This document shows, one piece after another, positions 10,312-20,551 of a stretch of DNA of 64,000 nucleotides (position 1 is the first letter of the stretch; each line of letters starts with the position of its first letter). The notes beneath the pieces were generated by a model, which was given only the letters and a program-made list of their open reading frames with translations, was not told where the DNA came from and ran no database searches. The DNA is from Skeletonema tropicum (lineage: Eukaryota; Bacillariophyta; Thalassiosirophyceae; Thalassiosirales; Thalassiosiraceae): NCBI GenBank assembly GCA_037178625.1, contig CM074134.1, positions 930,001 through 994,000 of the forward strand, read 5' to 3'. A program made the translations under genes and the position numbers.

Positions 10312-12332
10312 AAGCCGGCCAGCTTTGTATGCAGAAATACGTCGAATATGACAGATCGTATGCAGATATGACATACTATTTCCAAATCCTAGATCCAATC
10401 CCTCGCGTAAATCTGTCAAAATTCGAGTATTTGTACTTGTACTTTGGAAAAAGTATGTCAGAAAAAAGCGAGAATGCATACGAAAGCATCTCACACGAGG
10501 ATTGCGCTACAAAGCTAGGAAACACACATAAACTGATGAGCCCTACTACCTCCTACTACTCCCTTCGACGAACAGTACGGAGTACGGCCATCACTTCTAT
10601 CACATGCCATCCCTCCCCCGCTCATCAATATCTCCTCGTCACCCCCCTTCTGCATCTCTGCATCCTGCATAGAGCGGCGCAGCAGTGAAATAATAAATAA
10701 TCCCTGCGTCGACCATTGACACAAACAAACCCCCGCCGGCGACACTCTCCATCACCGCCGACCGCCGTCATCTGTATTGTTAATCATGGTGCGGAGCAAC
10801 CATGGGTCTTCCTTTGAACCTAGAAAGAAGAGGAAAAGCAACGACGCCAGCAGCAGCAGTGATGATGACAGCCGCAGCGAAGAGGCAAAGCAACCAGCGA
10901 AACTGAAAGTCCAACACGCCGATGCTGTGGAGACAACAAACTCATTCACTGTTCAATGCATGCCAGATTATCGTCGGCGTGTTAAGAAAGTGCAGGAATA
11001 TTTGCAGACGGAGTACCCTGATGTTTATAATGAAGTTGTGTACGAACTCACCTCCGAGGAGAAAGCAGACAAAACTCGTCACTATCACAACGCGACGCAT
11101 AGCTTCTTCTACGATCAATTTCCCACCAAATTTCTTCAATCCTTCTTGAGTAATCAATGGAAAGATGAAGAGAAGGAGATTCGTTACACATACGATCAAA
11201 GTTACTCAAAGAACTGGAGAAACTTGTTACATTGGAACCGGCGGGTACTGTGAAACGCCCGACAGGCGTCCCGCCAAGTGTTTTGATCCGCGACGAAATA
11301 CGTGACGCAATGAAGCTTCTACGCAAATATCGCCGTGATGTTGAGTGGCTGAAGGACAATTTAGCGGGAATAGTGAAGAATGCAATGGAAGAACGAGCGA
11401 CTGAAAATGGGAACATCACCGCAACTTTCGTGGCGGAAACAGTTGCTGCTGCTACTGCAACAGCGACTGCGCCGATTGCGCAAAAAATGGTGGAAATGGA
11501 GGAACGGATTATGGCTCGCATTGGGGCATCTTCTTCAGTTCATACCAATGGCGGTGTGCCAGCTTCCGCTTCCTTGCCTGAGAGACTGGAGGCACGCCTC
11601 TATCCTTCTTACACGTATCAAGATCCTCATGCAGCGGCAAGTAAGAAGCATCAGTCGGATTGGCTTGTTCCGTTAAGCTTTGAGATGCCATCAGCAGATT
11701 TATATTCTGGGTGGACAAGATGGCTGCAGGGGTTTCCTTCCTATGCTATTCTAGATGGCAATGGCGAACAGATTAATGCACCAGTCAGGCCTTTCCGCCT
11801 GATGAAGAAAGGCAACTTGCCACGCAGGTTGAGGAGATCCTACGACAATAATTGGAAGCCAATAATGGAATTGATGGAGAAAGAAGTTGAAGACGAGATT
11901 CGCACTCGTCACGTCCATGATATGGACTTTGAGTTCTTTAGAAGCACTTATGACAAAGCTCTGAAAGCTATCCAGGAGGAGTATCCAGAATTTGCAAGTC
12001 CGAAGAGTACCTGGAAAGTGTCAACTTACTGTAGGAAGTTGAGAGAGATAAATGTCTCGCGTAAGAAGGAGGAAGACATGAATATGGTGTAGCTTAATTT
12101 CATTAATTATTTGTCACGTTGTTCCAATACATACACGTCCGTCAAGTTGTGTGATAATGTTGATTGTGCGTGTTCGTGTGGATGTTGGATGGAGGTTTCG
12201 GATCTTGGCTGTACTTGGCTGCCCACGCGACGAACTTGCCCACGTCCAGGAACCCGTTCGCTGGGCACATAGTAGTTTTATGCCCTTATTCTTGACCCTG
12301 CATACTTCTGCATACTTTTTCCACTAGCAATA
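10312..12332 (+). repeat. Tandem unit 1 of a 2,021-bp head-to-tail duplication
   Basis: The sequence from AAGCCGGCCAGC at 10312 is repeated from 12333, with the copies adjacent and no spacer; I found no difference between them in the stretches compared. The outer borders are defined by the first mismatches: 10311 (T against A at 12332) and 14354 (T against A at 12333). Each unit carries one interrupted gene plus about 470 bp of 5' and 240 bp of 3' sequence. GTATGCAGAA motifs occur near the start and, inverted, near the end (TTCTGCATAC). Confidence 0.93.
10786..12092 (+). pseudogene. Crypton-like protein lacking the recombinase core, frame break inside (unit 1)
   Basis: Starts at ATG 10786 (MVRSNHGSSFEPRKKRK, basic and Ser-rich, nuclear-looking). 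Residues 60-145 (YRRRVKKVQEYLQTEYP ... FFYDQFPTKFLQSFL) resemble the N-terminal region of diatom Crypton-type tyrosine recombinases as I recall them. The frame stops at 11251-11253, while coding resumes one base back from about 11169 and runs to 12092. A single missing base near 11200 would join the two parts. Alternatively an 83-bp GT-AG intron at 11183-11265 also joins them in frame. The second part has a coiled region (RKYRRDVEWLKDN), an Ala-rich stretch and a GCR1-like segment (LYSGWTRWLQGFPSYA). The tyrosine-recombinase core is absent. It may be a non-autonomous relic or a domesticated DNA-binding protein. Confidence 0.55.
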
Positions 12333-14353
12333 AAGCCGGCCAGCTTTGTATGCAGAAATACGTCGAATATGACAGATCGTATGCAGATATGACATACTAT
12401 TTCCAAATCCTAGATCCAATCCCTCGCGTAAATCTGTCAAAATTCGAGTATTTGTACTTGTACTTTGGAAAAAGTATGTCAGAAAAAAGCGAGAATGCAT
12501 ACGAAAGCATCTCACACGAGGATTGCGCTACAAAGCTAGGAAACACACATAAACTGATGAGCCCTACTACCTCCTACTACTCCCTTCGACGAACAGTACG
12601 GAGTACGGCCATCACTTCTATCACATGCCATCCCTCCCCCGCTCATCAATATCTCCTCGTCACCCCCCTTCTGCATCTCTGCATCCTGCATAGAGCGGCG
12701 CAGCAGTGAAATAATAAATAATCCCTGCGTCGACCATTGACACAAACAAACCCCCGCCGGCGACACTCTCCATCACCGCCGACCGCCGTCATCTGTATTG
12801 TTAATCATGGTGCGGAGCAACCATGGGTCTTCCTTTGAACCTAGAAAGAAGAGGAAAAGCAACGACGCCAGCAGCAGCAGTGATGATGACAGCCGCAGCG
12901 AAGAGGCAAAGCAACCAGCGAAACTGAAAGTCCAACACGCCGATGCTGTGGAGACAACAAACTCATTCACTGTTCAATGCATGCCAGATTATCGTCGGCG
13001 TGTTAAGAAAGTGCAGGAATATTTGCAGACGGAGTACCCTGATGTTTATAATGAAGTTGTGTACGAACTCACCTCCGAGGAGAAAGCAGACAAAACTCGT
13101 CACTATCACAACGCGACGCATAGCTTCTTCTACGATCAATTTCCCACCAAATTTCTTCAATCCTTCTTGAGTAATCAATGGAAAGATGAAGAGAAGGAGA
13201 TTCGTTACACATACGATCAAAGTTACTCAAAGAACTGGAGAAACTTGTTACATTGGAACCGGCGGGTACTGTGAAACGCCCGACAGGCGTCCCGCCAAGT
13301 GTTTTGATCCGCGACGAAATACGTGACGCAATGAAGCTTCTACGCAAATATCGCCGTGATGTTGAGTGGCTGAAGGACAATTTAGCGGGAATAGTGAAGA
13401 ATGCAATGGAAGAACGAGCGACTGAAAATGGGAACATCACCGCAACTTTCGTGGCGGAAACAGTTGCTGCTGCTACTGCAACAGCGACTGCGCCGATTGC
13501 GCAAAAAATGGTGGAAATGGAGGAACGGATTATGGCTCGCATTGGGGCATCTTCTTCAGTTCATACCAATGGCGGTGTGCCAGCTTCCGCTTCCTTGCCT
13601 GAGAGACTGGAGGCACGCCTCTATCCTTCTTACACGTATCAAGATCCTCATGCAGCGGCAAGTAAGAAGCATCAGTCGGATTGGCTTGTTCCGTTAAGCT
13701 TTGAGATGCCATCAGCAGATTTATATTCTGGGTGGACAAGATGGCTGCAGGGGTTTCCTTCCTATGCTATTCTAGATGGCAATGGCGAACAGATTAATGC
13801 ACCAGTCAGGCCTTTCCGCCTGATGAAGAAAGGCAACTTGCCACGCAGGTTGAGGAGATCCTACGACAATAATTGGAAGCCAATAATGGAATTGATGGAG
13901 AAAGAAGTTGAAGACGAGATTCGCACTCGTCACGTCCATGATATGGACTTTGAGTTCTTTAGAAGCACTTATGACAAAGCTCTGAAAGCTATCCAGGAGG
14001 AGTATCCAGAATTTGCAAGTCCGAAGAGTACCTGGAAAGTGTCAACTTACTGTAGGAAGTTGAGAGAGATAAATGTCTCGCGTAAGAAGGAGGAAGACAT
14101 GAATATGGTGTAGCTTAATTTCATTAATTATTTGTCACGTTGTTCCAATACATACACGTCCGTCAAGTTGTGTGATAATGTTGATTGTGCGTGTTCGTGT
14201 GGATGTTGGATGGAGGTTTCGGATCTTGGCTGTACTTGGCTGCCCACGCGACGAACTTGCCCACGTCCAGGAACCCGTTCGCTGGGCACATAGTAGTTTT
14301 ATGCCCTTATTCTTGACCCTGCATACTTCTGCATACTTTTTCCACTAGCAATA
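12333..14353 (+). repeat. Tandem unit 2 of the 2,021-bp duplication
   Basis: Second head-to-tail copy of 10312-12332. Its 3' border (…CACTAGCAATA at 14353) is followed at once by the inverted repeat of the piggyBac-like element, whereas the same border in unit 1 runs straight into the next unit. Sequence was identical to unit 1 wherever compared, including the frame break inside the gene. Confidence 0.93.
12807..14113 (+). pseudogene. Crypton-like protein lacking the recombinase core, frame break inside (unit 2)
   Basis: Second copy of the gene at 10786, starting at ATG 12807, with the same stop of the first frame at 13272-13274 and the same re-entry one base back. Because both copies share the break, it either predates the duplication or is a spliced intron (13204-13286 by the GT-AG model). 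The conceptual products are identical to those of unit 1. The same uncertainty applies: non-autonomous mobile element, domesticated factor, or dead gene. Confidence 0.55.
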
Positions 14354-17300
14354 TCGTTTCGGCGCGGCAAAACCAAAAATAAGAGTTTAACTCTTATTTG
14401 TGACTTTGACCCCTCATAACTTTGTCAATTTTTGAGTTATGGTTAAATTAGACAGCAGATTCTGAACCGCCGTAGAATTCTGCGTAGGAATATGTCTTCA
14501 AATATTTATTTACTGGCCGTTTTCGTCGATCTGTAGGGAGGTGCACGATGACATGTTATTTGTGATAGCATAAGAGTTGAACTCTTATTTGTGATGGCCT
14601 CGGGGGTACGTAGGAATAGTACACGTATTTCCCGCCAACTTTTTTGATGTCGAGTTCTTTTCACAACCATGACACACTCTTCAAATAAAATCAACCATAC
14701 TACTAGAAAAGACAACAATAATATGGCAGGAGGCGAGCACAACACGAGACACAGGAAACAGCGAAGGCCTGTGGTGGCCACCGCTCGTCGGCAGCGGCCT
14801 CGGCAACAGCAGCAAGCGACTAATCCAGCTCCTGCTGTGGCACCTGCGGCTGCTGCTGCGCAACAGCCTCCTCCGGAGACACCTCCGCCTACCGCTGAAC
14901 GTCGTAATTTTCGTTCCGTCGTAGCCTCAATTGCAGCTGTGGTTGCATCTCCTATCCAGTTGATTGCTGGAGCATCGCCTTTTAGTCAAAGTGTCGCTGG
15001 ATCCACCGTTACTGAACAGACTGCCAGCCCGGCCGATGCTGCCGATGATGCCGACACCACACCAACACCAACTGAGAATACGCCGATCAATGATGATGAG
15101 GACGACAACGAAGCCATCTTACGACTTGCTGAGGAAGACTACAATGCAAAAGGTGACGGTGGTGATAGTGATGATGAAGGTGACGAAATAAACGAGCACA
15201 ACGAATCCTTCTTGGAGCGACAAGAAGAGAGACGCGACAACGATGACAGGGAGGACATCGACGTTCATGAAGAAGGAGAAGAATTCGTTAGAGCTGTAAT
15301 TCCTGGTGCTCCAGATGGTTGGTCTCCTCCAAAAGCAGATCCCAACTACACATACATCCGACAATTTGATGCGCCGGAGTTCCCTGACAATCCTGCGAAT
15401 TGGAGTCCATTTGCGTTCCAGCCGAAGTATAAGAATGGAAAGTACCTTGGCCACTTCACCCCAGGCGGTGCAAAAGTTGTTCCAGCAGATGCCAACGGAG
15501 ACCGCATAGTTGATGAATGGAAGTTTTGTTACACGGATTTTGAATTAGATGACTTTTGGGAGAGATTGTTACGTGAGAGGAACTGCAACAAAAGATGACT
15601 TAGCTCCGGCAGATAGGAAAGGATCTCTTGATGTGGATGTCCTCAAGAGGTATGGGATGACTCCAGAACGTGCTAAGACCGATCCACTCTTCTTCTTTCA
15701 ATTACTCTTCCCCATTTGCAATCCAAAGAAATCTGGCATTGATGATGATCGCCGAATGCCCTTCTTCACGGCGGCTACTGCGCACTCAAACACATATGCA
15801 CTTGCTGAGAAGGGATGGGGTGGAGGCTACGGTCACAAGTTCACTCCAACAACAGAAACAGAGCTTGTTCATTGGAATGCTGTTCCTATTCGCAACGGAG
15901 CACGGAAGGGAGACCCGGGATCAATTCACTTGCGCTGGATGAAGGATGATCCTGATTACGACGAATGCATTTCGAACAGCATTACGATGAGTCGCTGGTT
16001 GCAGTTGAAGTCAATTTTCAAACTCAACAACAATCTTGCAGCTCCAAAGAGAGACCAGCCAGGTTATGATCCTTGCAGCAAGTATGACTACGCGTACCAA
16101 GTCTTAACACATAATATGAATAACTTGACCAAAACTGCAGACTTGGACTTTGGGCTTGATGAAACAACATGGGGTTACGGTGGATATTGCGGTGATGCAG
16201 GCGGAAGACTGAAAGGAAAGAAGGTCAACAAAGGTAAGTGATTCTCTCTTTAACAACTCATTTGTTGATCAAATTATTTCTAACCAAATGTCTTCTGTTG
16301 CCTTATGATGCAGGTGGGCAGACTGTGTTGATATACGATCATAGTCGTCGCTATCCACGTGCGTACTTGCATCGGCACAAGCGTAGAGAAAGGGAACCTG
16401 GTTTTAATGCAGAAGGCCCATCTGAGATGGTTTATCTTCTTAATAAAGTTGATGACCTAATCGTTGGTAGGAGAACTGATGCTGAGACATCATTCACTGT
16501 ATCTAATGTTCAATTAGGTATTCCTGTTACAGATTCTACTAATGGATCGACTACATTCACCCCCAAGAAAATCTACCCTATCCCTCCTCATGGCACCGCT
16601 GACAATCACTTCTCTGGTGAACACGTGTTAGATTATGCGGGGAAGAAGGGTTTCGGCCTCACTCTTACTACTCGTCGTGATCGAATCCCAGCAAGAATCA
16701 AACAATTCTGTCACCACTTGAAGGAACAGCTGAAGGGCGTGGCTTTGCGCAGGGCAAAACAGATGAAGTATGAACAGCCGATTGTTGCGACGAAGGAAGT
16801 CGAAGCAGATCTTGAGACCGGTGATAAAGCCTATGTCAAAACCCATGTATCATTTCAGTCAACTGGGTGCACAAACATTTCTGGCGTCAATAATCTTCCG
16901 TCTGTCTCGTTGTATGTGACGCAGAAATCGAGAGGTAGGGGTGAAATGAAGCGTGTGTGGGGCATTGAACAAAATGAAGCAAGGCAGACCTATCTCTCGT
17001 TTTATTGGGCAGTTGATAACTTGGATCATATGATTCAAGAGGCAAGAATCCGTTTCATCTCTTGGAAGTATTGGCACGCTCCTTATTTGCACTGCATGGC
17101 AATGGTTGTAGTAGCTGCATATGATATGTACAAGGAATGTTGTGAAGGAAAGCTTGATGCTGAATGGTACGTCCCAGAGGGACAACGCATGGACTTCCGC
17201 AAGTTCCGTCTCTTGCTGTCGGAGCAAATGCTCGAGTATGATCCAACAGATAACAAGTATCCGGGAGATGATAAGTTCCGTGTGGTAACTCAACAACCTA

Positions 17301-17877
17301 AAAAGAGGAGGAAGTCGCAGTCAACCGGATCAGCTTCTGTATCATCTGATGGCGTAACAGCGGAGAGTTTGAACGCTGCCAAATCCGGACGCATCTGCAC
17401 AACTATCGACAAGTTTGAGACACATTGCCAATCTATGTTTATTGTCAGCAACGCCAATCCATGCGAAGTTTGTGGCAAGAAAACTTTATGGCGATGTGGC
17501 TTATGTGGCAACAAGCCCGTTTGTGTCTTGCAAAACAAGACTTGGAAAGGAGGGAGTTGCATTTGCAGGCTTCATAATGAGTCTTTTTTTGGTCTCACTC
17601 GGAGTGATAAAGAAGATGTGCACAATGGAAAGAAGGTCCAATGGCGTCCTCCTTCCGCCACCACCATTCGACGCAACAAGACTTTAATTCGCAATATCAA
17701 TGAGGTAGGTCAGGAAAGTTTGTAAGATAACAATACATAGTAGGAAACATTTCATGGTGAATATGTAGGTGTTTTGACGAAATCTGGGATATACGTAGAG
17801 TTACGTAGGAATAGTACACGGTACCTGATTGTCAAAATAAGAGTTTAACTCTTATTTTTTGCGCCGCGCCGAAACGA
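14354..17877 (+). mobile_element. piggyBac-like DNA transposon, 3.5 kb
   Basis: Bounded by perfect 15-bp inverted repeats: TCGTTTCGGCGCGGC at 14354-14368 and its complement at 17863-17877. Both ends then show a 23-nt near-palindrome (AAATAAGAGTT-T-AACTCTTATTT; 14377-14399 and 17835-17857), with a related copy at 14570-14590. A 19-nt direct repeat (TACGTAGGAATAGTACACG) lies at 14607 and 17802. Both outer flanks are TA (14352-14353, 17878-17879). The interior encodes a transposase with a D-D-D pattern. It inserted exactly at the downstream border of the tandem array. Confidence 0.85.
14669..17725 (+). pseudogene. piggyBac-like (DDE_Tnp_1_7) transposase with a frameshift
   Basis: Starts at ATG 14669 with a Gln/Pro/Ala-rich and acidic N-terminal region, then the motif EWKFCYTDFELDDFWERL. 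A +1 shift is needed near 15567 to continue into VRGTATKDDLAPADRKG, so this copy seems to carry a one-base insertion. An 80-bp GT-AG intron (16234-16313) splices in frame from VNK to GGQTVLIYDHSRR. Candidate catalytic acidic residues lie in LDFGLDETTWGYGG, VLIYDHSRRYPRAY and YWAVDNLDHMI. A C-terminal zinc-binding motif (CEVCGKKTLWRCGLCGNKPVC) agrees with piggyBac family structure. In cis the frameshift probably prevents an active product unless it is a sequencing error. The piggyBac assignment rests on recognised motifs. Confidence 0.8.
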
Positions 17878-17879
17878 TA

Positions 17880-18068
17880 AAGCCGCCGCGGTCGACTGCT
17901 TTTTTGACGAAAAATACACCTCCACCATGGCGCTCATCTAGCTAACTATCCGACACTCGTAGCTATGAATGTAATGCCTCCGGGAGTCTCACTGTTATTA
18001 ATTATATTAGCCCCCCGCCCCTGCTAATTGCTGCCGCCGTCTATCGCCAGCAAGCTATCGTGCATTTA
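17880..18068 (+). repeat. Left long terminal inverted repeat
   Basis: Begins AAGCCGCCGCGGTCG and contains landmarks such as CTCCACCATGGCGCTCATCT and TTATTAATTATATTAGCCCC, all of which reappear in reverse complement at 20183-20384. Confidence 0.88.
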
Positions 18069-18069
18069 T

Positions 18070-18116
18070 ATATTTTGCATAATTTATATATATTATATAT
18101 AAATTATGCAAAATAT
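18070..18116. repeat. 47-nt AT-rich near-perfect palindrome
   Basis: ATATTTTGCATAATTTATAT is followed by its reverse complement across a short TATATT centre. It sits immediately inside the left inverted repeat and could extrude a cruciform or form an RNA hairpin. Confidence 0.9.
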
Positions 18117-18233
18117 GTATTGTTTCATGAGAATAAGGGGACAAAAGGGACCTTGACGGGTGAAGTACAGACATCTTCAAAAAGGGGAGACAAAACCAGG
18201 AGGGAGGAGGGAGCCCAACCCACCACGAACCCT

Positions 18234-18319
18234 ACTGAAAAACCCACACAACATAATGCAGGAAAAGGGCTCCCACCAATAACCCCACTGAAAAACCCAC
18301 ACGCATAATGCAGGAAAAG
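18234..18319 (+). repeat. Short direct repeat inside the Crypton-like relic
   Basis: Two copies of a ~33-nt sequence (ACTGAAAAACCCACAC…CATAATGCAGGAAAAG) at 18234-18267 and 18287-18319, differing by one small indel. They lie between the palindrome and the 3' end of the relic gene. Role unknown. Confidence 0.85.
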
Positions 18320-18386
18320 ATTGGAATGAAAGTCAATATCGATCAATATTATATCAAACGGAACGAACAAATTCACATATATTATA

Positions 18387-19966
18387 TTAAACTAAATATT
18401 CTTGCTTCCTCTTCTTCTGTTGGGGTTCTACCGGTGCATTGTTTGTCTTTTTCGCCTTACGCTTCTTGCCACCCTTCAACAATCCTCTATCCACCATTTT
18501 GTTGTAGCATGTTCTCCAACTGTTCTGCTCCCTACGACTTTTTGCCGCGCTCTTTGCTCCGTGCTTCCCTTGCGTTACGAGGTACGGATCTAAAAGAGGC
18601 CAAACTTTCGAGTACAGCATCGCCACCTTGCTACCATCCCACTTACCATCCGACGGCCAAGCATCCACTGTCATTCCAAAGTGCTTTACCTTCTCCATTA
18701 CTTTACCCATCTTCGAGATGTCCCTCTTTCCATTTTTAACGTGTTCGATGAAATTATTGTTAGCGTGGAGGAGTCGATACGGTGGTATGTTGTTCTTTTT
18801 ATCCCCAAGAAACCACTTGGTGATCAATCCGTTCATGTTCATCTGGGGAAAAGTAAAATCTGGAGGAAGAGGAGTCAAAATGCCTTCAGAACTCACCCAC
18901 ATCGACCACTTCCGCTGCTGAAGCATCTCCTCTCTTCGCTTCTTTGCAAGCGCCTCTTTGACCAACGGGGTGACCGCAGCCTTATCCACACCATCCAACG
19001 TAGGTTCCTCTGCTGCAATGTCGTATTCTACCACTAAATCATCAACATCATTGTCTTCTTCCTCCTCGTCGTCGTCGCAGGGACGGCGGGTCCTACCACT
19101 GGGGCGCTCATAAATGTTTCCAGCTTTCTCTAGTAGCGCATCCAGCTTCTCCATGATGATGGTTGATTGCGTAAAGTTTGTTCCTCCAACATTTCTTGAA
19201 TCTAGCTGATTTACTAAGATGTCTTTGAATGATTCCTTGAGATCCTCTTTCATCTTGGCTAGCTCTTCCTTCAAGCTCTGCACCTCTACCAACAGAGCAA
19301 CATCTGGAGGTATACCAGTAAGCTCTGGCGTGTCATCTGTCTTGTTCCAAGGATACTTTGTTGTCACACAATCAGCGAATGGAACATCCTCGATCCAGAA
19401 AATGCTTGTGCGCAGTGGACAATTTGAATGCATTGATTCAAGGTTCCCCTTCTTCTTGTGATACACAAGCGATGCAATGCATGCCTTAAACAGTAATTAT
19501 ACAGCCTCATTTGAGCGTGCCTCCACGGGCATACGAGCCTTAATCCAAGCATTTACAGCAGCATGCCGGGCGGCATATTCTGCTCCGTCAAAGTCACTGA
19601 AATCGAAGTATGGCTGTGACTCTGCAAAACCAACACCCAGTCTATCCCTACCACAAACCACCTTTCCAACGTGTTCATCACCAGCATCGGCAATCTTGAT
19701 GTAGCGGTTCAACATGCCGGGCAAAGTCCAACTAGCACGAAGACAAATTGAGGAAATAGGTGGTGCCACAATGCACCCTGTTGCACAATGTGTGGCGCCC
19801 CCCTTTTACTAGCAGGAGTAGGCATGATGGCTGGGGAGTGTAATTTCTTAATGAGGCGGCTGACGGCTTGGTCTACATATATTCTCTCACTGTTTTTTGT
19901 TCTGCTCGGCGCTGCGGGGGGAGAGGAAGGATAAGAAGGGGAGGTGTTTTGGCATTTAGCATGCAC
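18387..19966 (-). pseudogene. Decayed Crypton-like tyrosine recombinase / GCR1-domain gene
   Basis: Reading 19966 to 18387, coding is broken twice. A shift at the G6 run near 19794-19799 separates SKRG from ATHCATGCIV. An in-frame TAA at 19497-19499 follows RSNEAV, after which the same frame continues LLFKACIASLVYHKKK. The conserved block ICLRASWTLPGMLNRYIKI matches my memory of the C-terminal catalytic block (RKGA … RAxW … RYI) of diatom Cryptons, including the Tyr; the expected His is not evident. The part with the N-terminal catalytic Arg is missing. The C-terminal half has a coiled segment, an acidic stretch and a GCR1-like domain (MNGLITKWFLGDKKNNIPPY) ending in a basic tail. No ATG lies at the 5' border. 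Confidence 0.65.
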
Positions 19967-20182
19967 GTTACGTTTGGAACTCGTACACGAGTGCGTAGAA
20001 AATCAGGGGACAAAGTTGAACTCAAAACCAAAACTGCGCTGGCATAGAAACGCGAGCCTAACAAATTGCGCGTGATCATCCAAACTAAAACACATTTATT
20101 TTGAGAAAAAAGGCCAGTTTGTCCCCCTATTTGTAAAAACGCCCAGAAAACTGCCCATGTTGTCCCCTAAATCTGGGCTAAA

Positions 20183-20384
20183 TAAATGCACGATAGCTTG
20201 CTGGCGATAGATGCCGGTAGCGATTACCAGGGGCGGGGGGCTAATATAATTAATAACGGTGAGACTCCCAGAGGCATTACATTCATAGCTACGAGTGTCG
20301 GATAGTTAGCTAGATGAGCGCCATGGTGGAGGTGTCATTTTTCGTGGTCAAAAAATTTTAGCGATCAAGCGACCGCGGCGCCTT
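20183..20384 (-). repeat. Right long terminal inverted repeat
   Basis: Reverse complement of 17880-18068 with scattered changes, for example CCACCATGGCGCTC is shared while the CTGCTAATTG segment differs. The outer end reads GGCGCCGCGGTCG on the minus strand. Confidence 0.88.
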
Positions 20385-20551
20385 AAAACTCACAACTCAC
20401 AACAAACATGGGATGCCTGCATCCTGCATGATGTTTGATGTTGTTATTGTTGTGTACTGCCCGCTGCCCTTACTGCTACTATCTTCTCTCTCTACCGCAG
20501 CGCTGCGATACAAGAGGCGAGCTGCTGCAAATACATCATAACAAAAGCAAG

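Larger units (their letters stand above)
17880..20384. mobile_element. Crypton-like relic enclosed by long inverted repeats
   Basis: About 190-200 bp at 17880-18068 recurs in inverted orientation at 20183-20384 with a few substitutions and indels; the outer ends both contain GCCGCGGTCG. Between them lies a decayed minus-strand gene with recombinase and GCR1-like parts. The element abuts the piggyBac-like transposon, sharing only the TA between them. Cryptons normally lack inverted repeats, so either this is an unusual composite or the recombinase gene was captured by a TIR element. Confidence 0.7.

Noticed and set aside
11048..11521. 157-codon open frame on the minus strand inside tandem unit 1 (also in unit 2)
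   Set aside because: It lies opposite the Crypton-like coding sequence and is Ser/Ile/Ala-rich as expected from the antisense of that gene; no independent support.
18060..18376. Small plus- and minus-strand frames near the AT palindrome
   Set aside because: Low-complexity sequence over the palindrome and direct repeats; no conserved motif.
20435..20551. N-terminal extension of the Cys-rich protein from a TTG
   Set aside because: Non-ATG start; the downstream ATG at 20552 has a suitable context and the extension (LLLLCTARCP) lies in the 5' flank.
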